From: Streptomyces rimosus
Lineage (GTDB): Bacteria > Actinomycetota > Actinomycetes > Streptomycetales > Streptomycetaceae
Length of the DNA stretch: 64,000 nucleotides
NCBI RefSeq assembly: GCF_008704655.1
Contig: NZ_CP023688.1
Span: 2,852,001-2,916,000, forward strand
Direction: 5' to 3'
The position numbers and the translations under genes are program-made. The notes beneath the pieces are model-generated. The model saw only the letters and a program-made list of their open reading frames with translations, did no database searches and had not been told where the DNA came from. Below, piece by piece: positions 1-8,467 of this stretch (position 1 is the first letter of the stretch; every line of letters begins with the position of its first letter).

Positions 1-511
1 CCCGTACCCAGGCCGGGCGGGTACGGGTGAGGACCAGGCCGGCGACCACCACGGCGAGCAGCGCGAACAGGCCGTTGACGAGGGCGTGGGTGTGCCAGGG
101 GGCGCCGTAGACGGTGCCGATCTGGTCGGTGGCCTTGCCGGTCTGCAGCTTGATCTGGCCGAGCAGCGTCTGGCGCTCGGCCAGGACCGTGCCCATCCAG
201 GTGCCGGTGAGCGAGGCCAGGCCCAGCCCGGCGGCGACGACGGCACCGGCGCCGGACGCCACCGAGCCGGTCGCGGTGGCGGCGGCCGGCGGCACGTCCT
301 CCTCGGCGTCCTCGGGTTCCTCCCGGTCCTCGTCGGCGTCGGCGCCGCGCGGGGCGTCCTCGTCGACCGCGGCGCCGGCGGCCGGTCCCCCGTCCGCCTT
401 CTTGGCCTCGGGAGCCTCGGACGTGCCGGTGGCCTCCGTCGTACCGGGGGTCTCGGCGGCCTCGGCCGCCTTCGTGTCGTCGGTGCGCGCTTCGGTCTTC
501 GTCGTGTCCAT
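1..511 (-). CDS. putative membrane protein (C-terminus beyond window)
   Basis: Partial gene read leftwards from an ATG at 511 (MDTTKTEAR...); about 170 codons are visible and the frame is still open at base 1. The first ~75 residues are acidic and rich in Ala, Glu, Asp and Thr, and are probably disordered and cytoplasmic. Then come a hydrophobic Gly/Ala segment near residue 85, a polar stretch (AERQTLLGQIKLQTG), and a second hydrophobic segment (LFALLAVVVAGLVL) followed by Arg residues. This looks like a small membrane protein with an unstructured N-terminal tail. I do not recognise the family. The frame is supported by third-position GC bias and its acidic/hydrophobic pattern. Confidence 0.6.
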   Translation of the reverse strand, partial: MDTTKTEARTDDTKAAEAAETPGTTEATGTSEAPEAKKADGGPAAGAAVDEDAPRGADADEDREEPEDAEEDVPPAAATATGSVASGAGAVVAAGLGLASLTGTWMGTVLAERQTLLGQIKLQTGKATDQIGTVYGAPWHTHALVNGLFALLAVVVAGLVLTRTRPAWVR

Positions 512-642
512 GGGCGCGACCGTAGGTGCCGCGTCTGAGAGACATATGAGAACGCCCGTGACGCAAGGGAAACCGGCCACGTCGGTGTACGTACGGGCCG
601 TCCGGGGCGCTCGAGCGAGCCCGCCCGCCCCGGTCCCGCCCC

Positions 643-2925
643 TCACCGCCGTACGAGCTTCCCGTCGCCCCGCCGCGCCCCCGGGACGGCAAGCGGAACC
701 GCAACCGGAACCCCGGCTCCGTCCGCCCCGGGGTCCGGCGCCGTCCCGTGTTCCGGGCCCCCTTCCGCTTCCGCTTCCGGCGGCTCGATGCTGATCCGCG
801 GCAGCCGCCGCTCCAGCCACCCCGGCAGCCACCAGTTCGCGCCGCCGAGCAGGTGCATCAGGGCGGGCACGAGCAGGGTGCGCAGGACGAAGGCGTCCAG
901 GGCGACGGCGGCGGCCAGGCCGATGCCGAACATGGCCACGATGCGGTCGCCGCTGAGCACGAACGCCGCGAAGACCGCGATCATGATGACCGCCGCCGAG
1001 TTGATCACCCGGCCGGTCTCGGCCAGCCCGACCCGTACGGCGCGGCAGTTGTCGCCGGTGCGCCGCCACTCCTCGTACATCCGGCTGACCAGGAAGACCT
1101 GGTAGTCCATGGAGAGCCCGAACAGCACCGACACCATGATCACCGGCAGGAACGGCTCGATCGGGCCCGCGCTGCCCAGCCCGAGCGGTTCGCTCCCCCA
1201 CCCCCACTGGAAGATCGCCACCACGATCCCGAACGAGGACGCGACGGCCGCGACGTTCATCGCGGCGGCCTTCAGCGGTATGCCGATGCTGCGGAAGGCG
1301 AGGAGCAGCAGGACGCAGCCCAGGCCGATGACGGTGCCCACGAAGAGCGGCAGTTTGCCCACGATGACGGCCGCGAAGTCGTCGTAGCTCGCGGTCACCC
1401 CGCCCACGTGGACCTTCATGCCGGTGCCCTCGGCGGCCTTCGGCAGCACCTCGTCGCGCAGCCGTTCCACCAGGTCGGAGGTCTGCCGGGACTGCGGGGA
1501 GCCGTCCGGTACGACGGTGATCACGCCCGTGCTGCCGCTGCCGTCGAACTCCGGGCCCTGGACCTGCGCCACGCCCGGCGTGCCGCGCAGTTCGGCCGGC
1601 AGCCGGTCGAAGGCGAGCCGGTCCTTGGCCCCGTCGAGGTCGCCGACCAGGGACAGCGGCCCGTTGGAGCCCGGGCCGAAGCCCTTGGCGAGCAGGTCGT
1701 ACGCCTGGCGGGTGGTACTGGTGGCGGGGTTGTTGCCCTGGTCGGAGGTGCCCAGGTGCAAGGAGAGCGTGGGCAGCGCCAGCAGCAGCATGAGGGCCGC
1801 GGCGGCCGCCCCGAGCAGCTTGGGATGCCGTTCTACGAAGCCGGACCAGCGCGCGGCGAAGCCCGCGGGCGGCTCGGGCAGGGGCCCGTCGGCGGCCAGC
1901 CGCCGCCGTTCGCGCCGGCTCAGCGCCCGCTCCCCGATCACGCCGAGCAGCGCCGGGAGCAGGGTGATCGAGGCGGCGACGGTCAGGACGACGGTGAGCG
2001 AGGCGGCGAGGGCGACGCCGTTGAGGAAGCCCAGCCGCAGCACGAACATGCCGAGCAGGGCGATGCACACGGTGGCCCCGGCGAAGACCACCGCGCGCCC
2101 GGAGACGCTGACCGCGCGCTCGGCGGCCTCCCGTACGGTCAGGCCGGATTTCAGCCCTCTGCGGTGCCGGGTCACGATGAAAAGCGCGTAGTCGATGCCG
2201 ACCCCGAGGCCGACGAGCATGCCCAGCATCGGGGCGAAGTCGGCCACCGTCATGGCGTGGCCGAGCAGCGCGATGCCCGCCGAGGCGGTGCCCACGCTCA
2301 CCACCGCCGTGACCAGCGGCAAAAGGGTGGCGGCGAGCGATCCGAAGGCGAGGAAGAGGACGACTCCGGCGGCCGCGAGGCCGATCGCCTCGGCGAGGTG
2401 GGTCCCCGAGGACTCGGTGACCGCGATGCCCGCGCCGCCCAGCTCCACCTGGAGTCCGTTGCCCTCGGCGGCCTTGGCGGTGTCCACCACCCGCTGGACC
2501 TGCGCCTTGTCCAAGTCCTCGGCGCCGTCGGCGGGGGCGTCGAAGGACAGTTCCGCGTACGCGGTGTGCCCGTCCTGACTGATCTGGCCCGCGCCCTGAG
2601 GACCGTACGGACTCTGTACGGACGCGACCCCGGGCAGCCGGGCGATCTTGTCGAGGGTCTGCTGGAGGTCCTTCTGCACGGCGCCCGCGCGGACGGTGCC
2701 GGACGCGGTGTGCCACACGATCGTGTCACCGCCCCCGGCCTGGTCCGGGAACGCCTTGGCCAGCAGGGCCCCGGCCTGCCCGGATTCGGTTCCGGGGACT
2801 TCGTAGCGGTCGGAATAGGCGGAACCGGCGGCCCCGGCCGCGGCGGCGGCTCCCGCGAAGGCGGCGAGCCAGAGCACGATCACGACGATGCGGCGCCGCA
2901 GGCACCACCGGGTCAGTGCGGTCAT
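643..2925 (-). CDS. MMPL family RND-type transporter
   Basis: The 760-residue protein has the layout of the MMPL/RND superfamily: an N-terminal membrane helix after MTALTRWCLRRR, a periplasmic-type loop of ~150 residues, a block of about five helices, then the same pattern repeated in the second half. The first helix block contains GVGIDYALFIVTRHR and the second GLSMDYQVFLVSRMYEEW; both are the MMPL signature in which a membrane-embedded Asp-Tyr pair carries protons. MMPL proteins export lipids or hydrophobic small molecules using proton-motive force; the substrate is not predictable here. The tail (~60 residues, Glu/Pro/Ala-rich) is low complexity. It stands alone, with a 300-base upstream gap holding a dyad that may be an operator. 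Confidence 0.9.
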   Translation of the reverse strand: MTALTRWCLRRRIVVIVLWLAAFAGAAAAAGAAGSAYSDRYEVPGTESGQAGALLAKAFPDQAGGGDTIVWHTASGTVRAGAVQKDLQQTLDKIARLPGVASVQSPYGPQGAGQISQDGHTAYAELSFDAPADGAEDLDKAQVQRVVDTAKAAEGNGLQVELGGAGIAVTESSGTHLAEAIGLAAAGVVLFLAFGSLAATLLPLVTAVVSVGTASAGIALLGHAMTVADFAPMLGMLVGLGVGIDYALFIVTRHRRGLKSGLTVREAAERAVSVSGRAVVFAGATVCIALLGMFVLRLGFLNGVALAASLTVVLTVAASITLLPALLGVIGERALSRRERRRLAADGPLPEPPAGFAARWSGFVERHPKLLGAAAAALMLLLALPTLSLHLGTSDQGNNPATSTTRQAYDLLAKGFGPGSNGPLSLVGDLDGAKDRLAFDRLPAELRGTPGVAQVQGPEFDGSGSTGVITVVPDGSPQSRQTSDLVERLRDEVLPKAAEGTGMKVHVGGVTASYDDFAAVIVGKLPLFVGTVIGLGCVLLLLAFRSIGIPLKAAAMNVAAVASSFGIVVAIFQWGWGSEPLGLGSAGPIEPFLPVIMVSVLFGLSMDYQVFLVSRMYEEWRRTGDNCRAVRVGLAETGRVINSAAVIMIAVFAAFVLSGDRIVAMFGIGLAAAVALDAFVLRTLLVPALMHLLGGANWWLPGWLERRLPRISIEPPEAEAEGGPEHGTAPDPGADGAGVPVAVPLAVPGARRGDGKLVRR

Positions 2926-3091
2926 GAAGCTCTTCGTCTGCTTCCCGGGTCAGGCGCCGATGTCTCCCGGGGTGTACCCGTGGTGCCGAACGCGTAATGG
3001 AGGGGGAAGCACGGGACCGCCGCCTGCCGACGAAGGAGCGACGGGCCCGTACCTCTTGCAGAGTGACAGCAGGAAAAGATCCATTGACCCT

Positions 3092-3111
3092 TTTGTGGAC
3101 TTCCCCACAAA
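3092..3111. promoter_or_regulatory. 7+7 bp inverted repeat upstream of the MMPL gene
   Basis: TTTGTGG, six bases, CCACAAA: a perfect dyad lying about 170 bases upstream of the MMPL start and 110 bases past the phospholipase stop, in the 300-base gap between the two leftward genes. The outer bases extend the pairing with one bulge (CCC...GGG). It is AT-rich compared with its surroundings. It could be an operator for the exporter or a hairpin ending the phospholipase transcript. I see nothing else clear in 2926-3225. Confidence 0.4.
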
Positions 3112-3225
3112 GGGACCGGGAAGCGGAACTTCGGCCGGGGATCACCGGGCGACCGGAAGGCGACCGGTGCCGACCGGGAGGGGCCCGGTCCCGCCCCGGA
3201 AGTATCCGGGCCCGCCCGCTCCCGG

Positions 3226-5355
3226 TCAGCCGGTGATCGATTCCTTCCCGTTCTCGATGTGCCCCATGAAGCGGCGGTGGAAGGAAGCGTCCTGCGCGAC
3301 GGACAGGTCCAGGTCGTACCAGCCGTGCGCGGCCGCCGCGGCGTGTGCGACGGTACGGGTGCTGCCCGCCCGTACCGTGACCGTGCGCGGCTTCGCGTCG
3401 CTGTACGCCAGCGGCTTCAGCGTGAAGGTGAGGTCCGCGCGCCCCTTGTTGACGAGCGTGAGGTGCAGCTCACGCCGGTGCGCGTCCAGGCGGGTGCTGA
3501 TCCGGACCGCGGCGGCCGCGCCGGCGGCCGTGCCCGCGTGCTCGCGCCGGAACCCGTTGGGGCCCGTAAGGGTGAATCGGTACGCGCCGTCCTTGACCGG
3601 CACCTCCCAGTCGGCCCGGCCCAGCACGTCGCGGTGCTGCGGCGTGCCGTACTCCCCCGCGTACGGGTACAGCGCGAAGTGCGCGCTCGCCCGGCCGCTG
3701 TTGCGCACCGCGAGGCGGAAGCGCTTGCCCTGCGCGTCGTAGGCGCCGTCCGCATCGGGCTGGTACGGCAGCGGGCGCGCGGGCCGGGTGCCCTCCTCCT
3801 GGCGCGGCAGCTGCTGCTCGCGCGGCGGGCGCGGGGACCAGCGCCCGCTGAACGGCGGGATCGCGCCGGGCTGCTCGACGGCGGGCTGCCGACGCCCGCG
3901 CGAGAAGTCGAAGGCAGTGGTCAGATCGCCGCAGACGGTGCGCCGCCAGGCGCTGATGTTGGGCTCGCGCACGCCCGTCCAGCGCTCCAGGAAGCGGACG
4001 ATGGAGGTGTGGTCGAAGACCTCCGAGCAGGCGTAGCCGCCCACCGACCAGGGCGAGATGACCAGCATCGGCACGCGTATCCCGAGCCCGGTCGGCTTCC
4101 CGTCCCAGAACTCGCCCTCCGTGCCCTGCGGCGGGACCGGCGGTGGCACGTGGTCGAAGAAGCCGTCGTTCTCGTCGTACGTGAGGAACAGCGCGGTGTG
4201 CCGCCACACGTCCGGGTTCTTGCCGAGCGCGTCGAGGACCTTGTAGACGATGGTGGCGCTGGCGACCGGCGAGGACGAGCCGGGGTGCTCGGAGTCCGCG
4301 GCGGAGGGGACGATGTAGGACACCTCGGGCAGCTTGCCCGCGGCGACGTCCGCGGCGAAGGCGGTGGCGGTGGAGCCCGGCTCGCCCCGGCGCAGCGCGC
4401 GCTCGAAGAGGCTGCGATCGGCCGCGCCAAGCGCCCGTACGCCTTCCTCCAGCAGTCCCTGCAAGCGCTTGCGCTCCGCTTCCCCCGCCGCGGCGACCTT
4501 CCCGTAGAAGGCGGTCATGTTCTGCACGCCGCCGCCCACCTTGGCGAGGGCCTTCTTCATGACGGCCTTGAAGGTGGCGAAGAACTCCAGGTTGTTGTCG
4601 GTGAAGTTGTCCCACTCCTGGTAGACGCGCCAGCTGTGCCCGGCCTTCTCCAGGCGCTCGGCGTACGTGGGCCAGGCGTAGCCGGGGTGGGTGTCCTCCG
4701 CGTAGGCGTCGTTGCCCACCGCGCGCTTGCCGGAGCCCGGCTCGGGCCCGGTCCAGCCGCTGACCAGGTGGTTGCGGTTGGGGCTGGTGGAGGAGTGGAT
4801 CGAGGAGTGGTAGGCGTCGCAGACGGTGAAGGTGTCGGCGAGCTCGTAGTGCAGGGGGACGTCCCGGCGGTCGTAGTGGGCCATGGTGGCGGCAGTCTTG
4901 GCGGTGACCCAGTTGTCCATCCACCCGTCGCGCCACGCCTTGGCGCCGCCGGACCAGTCGTGGTTGAGCGCGCCGATGTACTGGAGGTCCTTCTTCTGGG
5001 CCGCCGCGGCCTCGCGTACGGAGAAGGGCAGCACGGTCCCGGCGCCGCCCGTGCCCGGCTGCTCGAAGACGCTGCGGCCGTTCGGCAGCCGGACGGCGTT
5101 GCGGTCGGCGTAGCCGCGTACGCCGCGCAGCATGCCGAAGTAATGGTCGAAGGAACGATTCTCCTGCATCAGCACCACGACGTGCTTGATGGCATCGAGC
5201 CCGCCCCGGCCACGCCCGTGCCCGTGTCCGTACCCGGCCGCGGCCACGGGCTGCTCCGCCGCCAGCGCCTGCTGGAGCGACGGCGGCAGCAGCGATGCGG
5301 CGGCGGCCGCCGCGCCAACCCCCATGACCCGTCTGCGAGATACCTCGGATACCAC
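3226..5355 (-). CDS. phosphocholine-specific phospholipase C, Tat-secreted
   Basis: The GTG at 5355 is chosen because GGGAGG lies 6 bases before it and the product then begins with a twin-arginine signal (SRRRVMG, then a hydrophobic Ala stretch and a cut near QALA). The frame is open further upstream but without a ribosome site. The 709-residue protein has the acid-phosphatase-like fold of the non-haemolytic phospholipase C family: HVVVLMQENRSFDHYFG near residue 60 supplies the Glu-Asn metal/substrate residues, and TYDENDGFFDHVPPP lies in the middle. Two copies of the beta-rich C-terminal domain follow (FALYPYAGEYG; ...LTFTLKPLAY). It hydrolyses phosphatidylcholine-type lipids outside the cell, yielding phosphocholine, a phosphate source. 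A possible PHO box precedes it. Confidence 0.93.
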   Translation of the reverse strand: MVSEVSRRRVMGVGAAAAAASLLPPSLQQALAAEQPVAAAGYGHGHGRGRGGLDAIKHVVVLMQENRSFDHYFGMLRGVRGYADRNAVRLPNGRSVFEQPGTGGAGTVLPFSVREAAAAQKKDLQYIGALNHDWSGGAKAWRDGWMDNWVTAKTAATMAHYDRRDVPLHYELADTFTVCDAYHSSIHSSTSPNRNHLVSGWTGPEPGSGKRAVGNDAYAEDTHPGYAWPTYAERLEKAGHSWRVYQEWDNFTDNNLEFFATFKAVMKKALAKVGGGVQNMTAFYGKVAAAGEAERKRLQGLLEEGVRALGAADRSLFERALRRGEPGSTATAFAADVAAGKLPEVSYIVPSAADSEHPGSSSPVASATIVYKVLDALGKNPDVWRHTALFLTYDENDGFFDHVPPPVPPQGTEGEFWDGKPTGLGIRVPMLVISPWSVGGYACSEVFDHTSIVRFLERWTGVREPNISAWRRTVCGDLTTAFDFSRGRRQPAVEQPGAIPPFSGRWSPRPPREQQLPRQEEGTRPARPLPYQPDADGAYDAQGKRFRLAVRNSGRASAHFALYPYAGEYGTPQHRDVLGRADWEVPVKDGAYRFTLTGPNGFRREHAGTAAGAAAAVRISTRLDAHRRELHLTLVNKGRADLTFTLKPLAYSDAKPRTVTVRAGSTRTVAHAAAAAHGWYDLDLSVAQDASFHRRFMGHIENGKESITG

Positions 5356-5392
5356 GCTCGACCTCCCAGTCGACTGCCCACGGTCGGGCAAT

Positions 5393-5414
5393 GGTTCACC
5401 ACCGGCCCATTGGC
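5393..5414. promoter_or_regulatory. possible PhoP-binding direct repeat (PHO box)
   Basis: Two adjacent 11-mers, GGTTCACCACC and GGCCCATTGGC, lie 38 bases upstream of the phospholipase C start. The first contains GTTCACC, the conserved core of Streptomyces PHO boxes; the second matches only partly (CCCATT for TTCATT). Phosphate-scavenging phospholipases are typical PhoP targets, so the location is apt, but the second half is weak. Confidence 0.3.
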
Positions 5415-5553
5415 CGGGGCGAGCGGGACGGTAGTGGAGCTTCGTGGCGTCCGATAGGTATCGGGGTGACAAGTTCGGGAACAGATGGGTCCGGTTACGG
5501 GGGTGGGGCGACCGGTGATTCCAGTGCGGGCCGTGGTGTCGCGGCGGGGGCGC

Positions 5554-6755
5554 TCATGCGGCGCCGTCAAGCACCGCCCGAACTTCGGGAACGTCCCCGT
5601 AGCCCTCCAGCCGCTCCCGTACGACGCGGACCCGCTCGGCCGTGCGGTCGCTGGTCATGGCCCCGCTCAGCATGATGACCCGCTCCGCTGTCGCTGCCGC
5701 CTCTTCCGGTTCGTTGGCGTCGGCCAGGGCGATGGCCAGCCACGACAGGTACAGGGCGAGTTCCCGGGTGTGTGTCGTGTCGTACCGGCTGAGCACGTCC
5801 CGCAGCAGGGGCACGGCCCGTAGGGGGCGGTGTATCTCCGTGTAGACCCAGCTCTCCATGACTTTCAGTTCCCCGGCGTCCACCCAATACAGGTAGGCGG
5901 GTGACTCGGTCTCCGCACTGTCCTCGGCCAGCGCCTCCCCGGCCTCCCCCAGTGCTCGCATGGCGGGCTGGGTCTCCCCAGCCTTGGTGTGGGCCCATGC
6001 CACCCGATCGAGGTACAGCGCGCGGGCCTTCGGCGGCGCATCCGGCCCCACCCCGTCGAGCGCCGCCCGCGCAAGCCGGACCCCTTCAACCTCCCCACCG
6101 GTGTTGCTCAGTTGATAGGCCAGCGAACCAGCGAGATTCCCGGCCAGCGTCCGGTCGTCCGCCTGCATCGCCGCACTGATGCCGAGCCGGTAAATACGCT
6201 CGGCATCCCCATGCTGTCCGGCGTCACTGGCGATCCACCCGGCGATCTGCGCCAACTCGCCGATCTGCCCGAGGAGAGCACGCCCCACCTCGCCGGAGTG
6301 GGTGCCTTCCCGGTACACGCGTACAGCGGCGCGAAGTTCCCGCAGGGCAGGCCGGACCAAGTCGCCTCCGGCCAGTACGTCATCGCGAGCCGGAGCCCGT
6401 GCACGCGCTTCTGCAGGTCACCCACCTGCCCCAGACCGACGCGTCGGCCCTCGCGGGCACTGAGCGGGGCCAGCGGATCGCCGTCGGGCAGGAAATCCGA
6501 CAGGGTCGGCAAAGGCGGCTGATCGAGCCTTTGCGGCTCTTGGAGCACGTCCACGGACACCCCGAGGGCGGTGGCGATGAACGGCAGCCACTGGCGGGGG
6601 GTGCGCTTCCCCTGCTCCCACCGGCTGACCTCCTGACGGCCGACCGGTTCGCCCATAACCCCGGCCCCCCGGCAGATCTCACGCGCCAAGCGCCCCTGAC
6701 TCCACCCACGACGGTCCCGCTCACGCCGGATGTTGGCCCCGATGCGGCTTCCCAT
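5554..6755 (-). pseudogene. XRE-family regulator with TPR-like C-terminus, frameshifted
   Basis: The reading starts at ATG 6755 with a classic helix-turn-helix (GANIRRERDRRGWSQGRLA ... GRQEVSRWEQGKRTP). About 120 residues on it runs, in this frame, into nonsense. In the frame one base away the sequence continues smoothly (DDVLAGGDLVRPALRELR...) through ~270 residues of helical, TPR-like repeats ending at 5554. Adding one base near 6385-6388 (RLA|DDVLAGG) would join the two halves into a normal ~400-residue Streptomyces regulator. So the gene is either truly broken or carries a sequencing error in a GC-rich run. There is no Shine-Dalgarno; a CAGACT hexamer sits 6 bases before the ATG, so it may be leaderless. 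Regulators of this type commonly sit beside small genes like those that follow. Confidence 0.7.
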
Positions 6756-6859
6756 GGAGCCAGTCTGGCCGACATCCGGCCTACAGGGGGCCGCTGGTGG
6801 CAACGCCGGCCCCGGCGCGACGATCGCCTTACGAAACATCGAGGGGACGGCGATGAACC

Positions 6860-7339
6860 ATGGGCTACGACTGGGCCCCCACCACGGGAACGTACGCGGT
6901 GGACACGACGAGCGACAGGATCGGCGAGGTACGCAGGCGGGACGAAGGGGCCGTGTACCTCGTCCCGCCTGGTGGCGGACGGGAATGGGCGGTGCGTCCC
7001 GACCACCTGCGCAAGCCCACCGGCGAGGAGCGCGCACGGGCGCTGACCTGGACACGTCCGGTCGTGAGCCGGGCTCGCTCCACGCCCCACCGCGGCTCCC
7101 CGGAACCGCCGGTCAACCTGCCCATGCGGGCCCCGTCGCCCGAACCGGTACCGGTCGAGGGCTGCGAGGTGTGCGCGCACGCCGTGGTGTGGCGACGGGC
7201 GTACCGGACAGGAAAGGGCACCGCGGACGGCTACACCAACCACTCGGCGGCCCTGGACTGCTCCCTGGAGATCCGTAACCACCCGCACGAGCCGCGCGTG
7301 ATGGGACTGCCGATCGACGCGCCGGCGGTACGCCCGTGA
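6860..7339 (+). CDS. small conserved Streptomyces protein next to XRE regulator
   Basis: Hypothetical protein of 159 residues, divergent from the frameshifted regulator. The first ~60 residues (YDWAPTTGTYAVDTTSDRIG, then a Gly-rich REWAVRPDHLR motif) resemble short Streptomyces proteins I know from beside XRE regulators, where they look like a small beta-barrel. The last third has a CxxC (GCEVCAHAVVWRRAY) and a later Cys/His set (SAALDCSLEIRNHPH) that could bind a metal. The start at 6860 follows a GAGGGGA stretch ~12 bases away; an out-of-frame ATG just upstream is ignored. Its stop overlaps the next start (GTGACC at 7336). Function unknown. Confidence 0.7.
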   Translation: MGYDWAPTTGTYAVDTTSDRIGEVRRRDEGAVYLVPPGGGREWAVRPDHLRKPTGEERARALTWTRPVVSRARSTPHRGSPEPPVNLPMRAPSPEPVPVEGCEVCAHAVVWRRAYRTGKGTADGYTNHSAALDCSLEIRNHPHEPRVMGLPIDAPAVRP

Positions 7340-7611
7340 CCCCCCGCAGCGTGATCCGCGCCGTGAAGCACACGATCGGCACGCACCCGCAAAGCGAGAT
7401 CACCGTATCGGCGTGCTGCCTGACCGGCGGATGCTCGTGGACGCTGACGCCGACCGCCGACCTGAGGGCGGCCGATCTGGCGGCGATGGCACACACGGGC
7501 CGTACGGGGCACCCGACGTTCGCCCGGACGTTCCAGGACGTGGCGCTCGTGCGCCGCCTGGAACTGAACGAGGGGCAGGCGGAAATTCCGCCGCTTCCGG
7601 CGCCTCATTGA
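7336..7611 (+). CDS. small Cys-containing protein (DUF7848-like)
   Basis: Protein of 91 residues starting at GTG 7336, overlapping the previous stop by four bases (GTGA), so translation is probably coupled. It has the feel of the small Streptomyces family with a conserved N-terminus (IRAVKHTIGTHPQSEITVSA), a CCLTGGC cluster, then a Thr/His-rich section (HTGRTGHPTFARTFQD). The Cys and His spacing suggests a small zinc-ribbon-like fold, but that is inference. It belongs to the cassette next to the XRE regulator and the genes appear co-transcribed. Biological role unknown; the family assignment is from memory of its pattern. Confidence 0.65.
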   Translation: MTPRSVIRAVKHTIGTHPQSEITVSACCLTGGCSWTLTPTADLRAADLAAMAHTGRTGHPTFARTFQDVALVRRLELNEGQAEIPPLPAPH

Positions 7612-8129
7612 GCGCCACCGACCTCAACGGACAGGCACAGCACATGCACGATGTACGCGCACTACTCACCCCTGCTGCATTCGGGGGCGTCGTCGCAACG
7701 GTCATCGACAACAATCCCGGCATGGATGAGGCTACGGCCACTCGGATCGTCGCGGAAGCGCTCAAGTTCGTGGACGCCGCCGCCACATTCCCCACGGTGA
7801 AGATCACTCCGTCGCGCGTGGTGGACGAGGGGTGGCATGCGCTGATCCTGCACACGGCCCCGTACGCCACGGTGTGCGAACGGCTCGGACGATTCGTGCA
7901 CCACTACCCGGAACGGCCGGACCCCGGGCGGCACGACCCGCACGCGCTGACCCGTACTGCGGCCTTGATCGAACAGGCCGGGCACAGCGTGGATGGCGAG
8001 CTGTGGACGGGGCCGGCCAAGGCCCTCGTACCGGTTGCGGCGAACTGCTCGCACACCCCGAAGCCGGGCGGCTGCGGCCCCATCAACCCCGGTGGCTGCG
8101 GCTCACATGGCGGCGGTCAGGGCAGCTAG
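7608..8129 (+). CDS. glycine-rich-domain-type hypothetical protein
   Basis: The TTG at 7608 overlaps the preceding stop (TTGA), giving 173 residues; an ATG at 7644 with GGACAGG upstream is a good alternative. The core is helical (GMDEATATRIVAEALKFVDA), followed by VDEGWHALILHTAPYATVCERL and RFVHHYPE. The WH...HT...Y...C...HH spacing is that of the 'glycine-rich domain-containing' family, in which conserved His and Trp residues line a pocket. The tail is Cys/Gly-rich (CSHTPKPGGCGPINPGGCG) with four Cys residues. Third gene of the small cassette. Biochemical function is unknown. Confidence 0.65.
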   Translation: MSATDLNGQAQHMHDVRALLTPAAFGGVVATVIDNNPGMDEATATRIVAEALKFVDAAATFPTVKITPSRVVDEGWHALILHTAPYATVCERLGRFVHHYPERPDPGRHDPHALTRTAALIEQAGHSVDGELWTGPAKALVPVAANCSHTPKPGGCGPINPGGCGSHGGGQGS

Positions 8130-8159
8130 GCTGCCGCCCCCGGCAGAGAAGGTGACGGC

Positions 8160-8420
8160 ATGGACGCGGAAGAGGCCCGGCACGTGGACGCCACGCTGAG
8201 GCGACTGGGTATCCCCGGGATCGTGGCGCCGGAGAACCCGGACGATACGGCGGGGGCATGGCGCGTGTACGACAGCCTCGATCCCACGGTGCGGAAGGAC
8301 ACCACCCCTGACGTGCTGGCGGCCGTCGTCGCCCAGTTCGGGGAAGCCGACCCGAAACCCCCGCGACGGGCCGACGGAGGGCCCACGCGAGGCTTCATCA
8401 TCCCGCCCGACGTCAACTGA
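8160..8420 (+). CDS. hypothetical protein, 86 residues
   Basis: Last gene of the cassette following the XRE regulator, 30 bases after the previous stop. GAGAAGG lies about 8 bases before the ATG. The short acidic protein (MDAEEARHVDATLRRLG ... YDSLDPTVRKDTTPDVLAAV) has no membrane segment, signal or Cys. The ending RGFIIPPDVN looks like a genuine C-terminus. Codon use matches a real Streptomyces gene. I do not recognise a family. Confidence 0.6.
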   Translation: MDAEEARHVDATLRRLGIPGIVAPENPDDTAGAWRVYDSLDPTVRKDTTPDVLAAVVAQFGEADPKPPRRADGGPTRGFIIPPDVN

Positions 8421-8467
8421 CCACCCGCACCCGGAACCGCCCATGGGCAGCCCGGGTGCAGGCCTGG

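Noticed and set aside
748..2997. 749-residue open frame opposite the MMPL gene
   Set aside because: Shadow of the real gene on the other strand; low-complexity Gly/Arg/His composition and no family motif, as is common in high-GC DNA.
3259..5457. 732-residue open frame opposite phospholipase C
   Set aside because: Antisense shadow; the phospholipase motifs and signal are on the minus strand.
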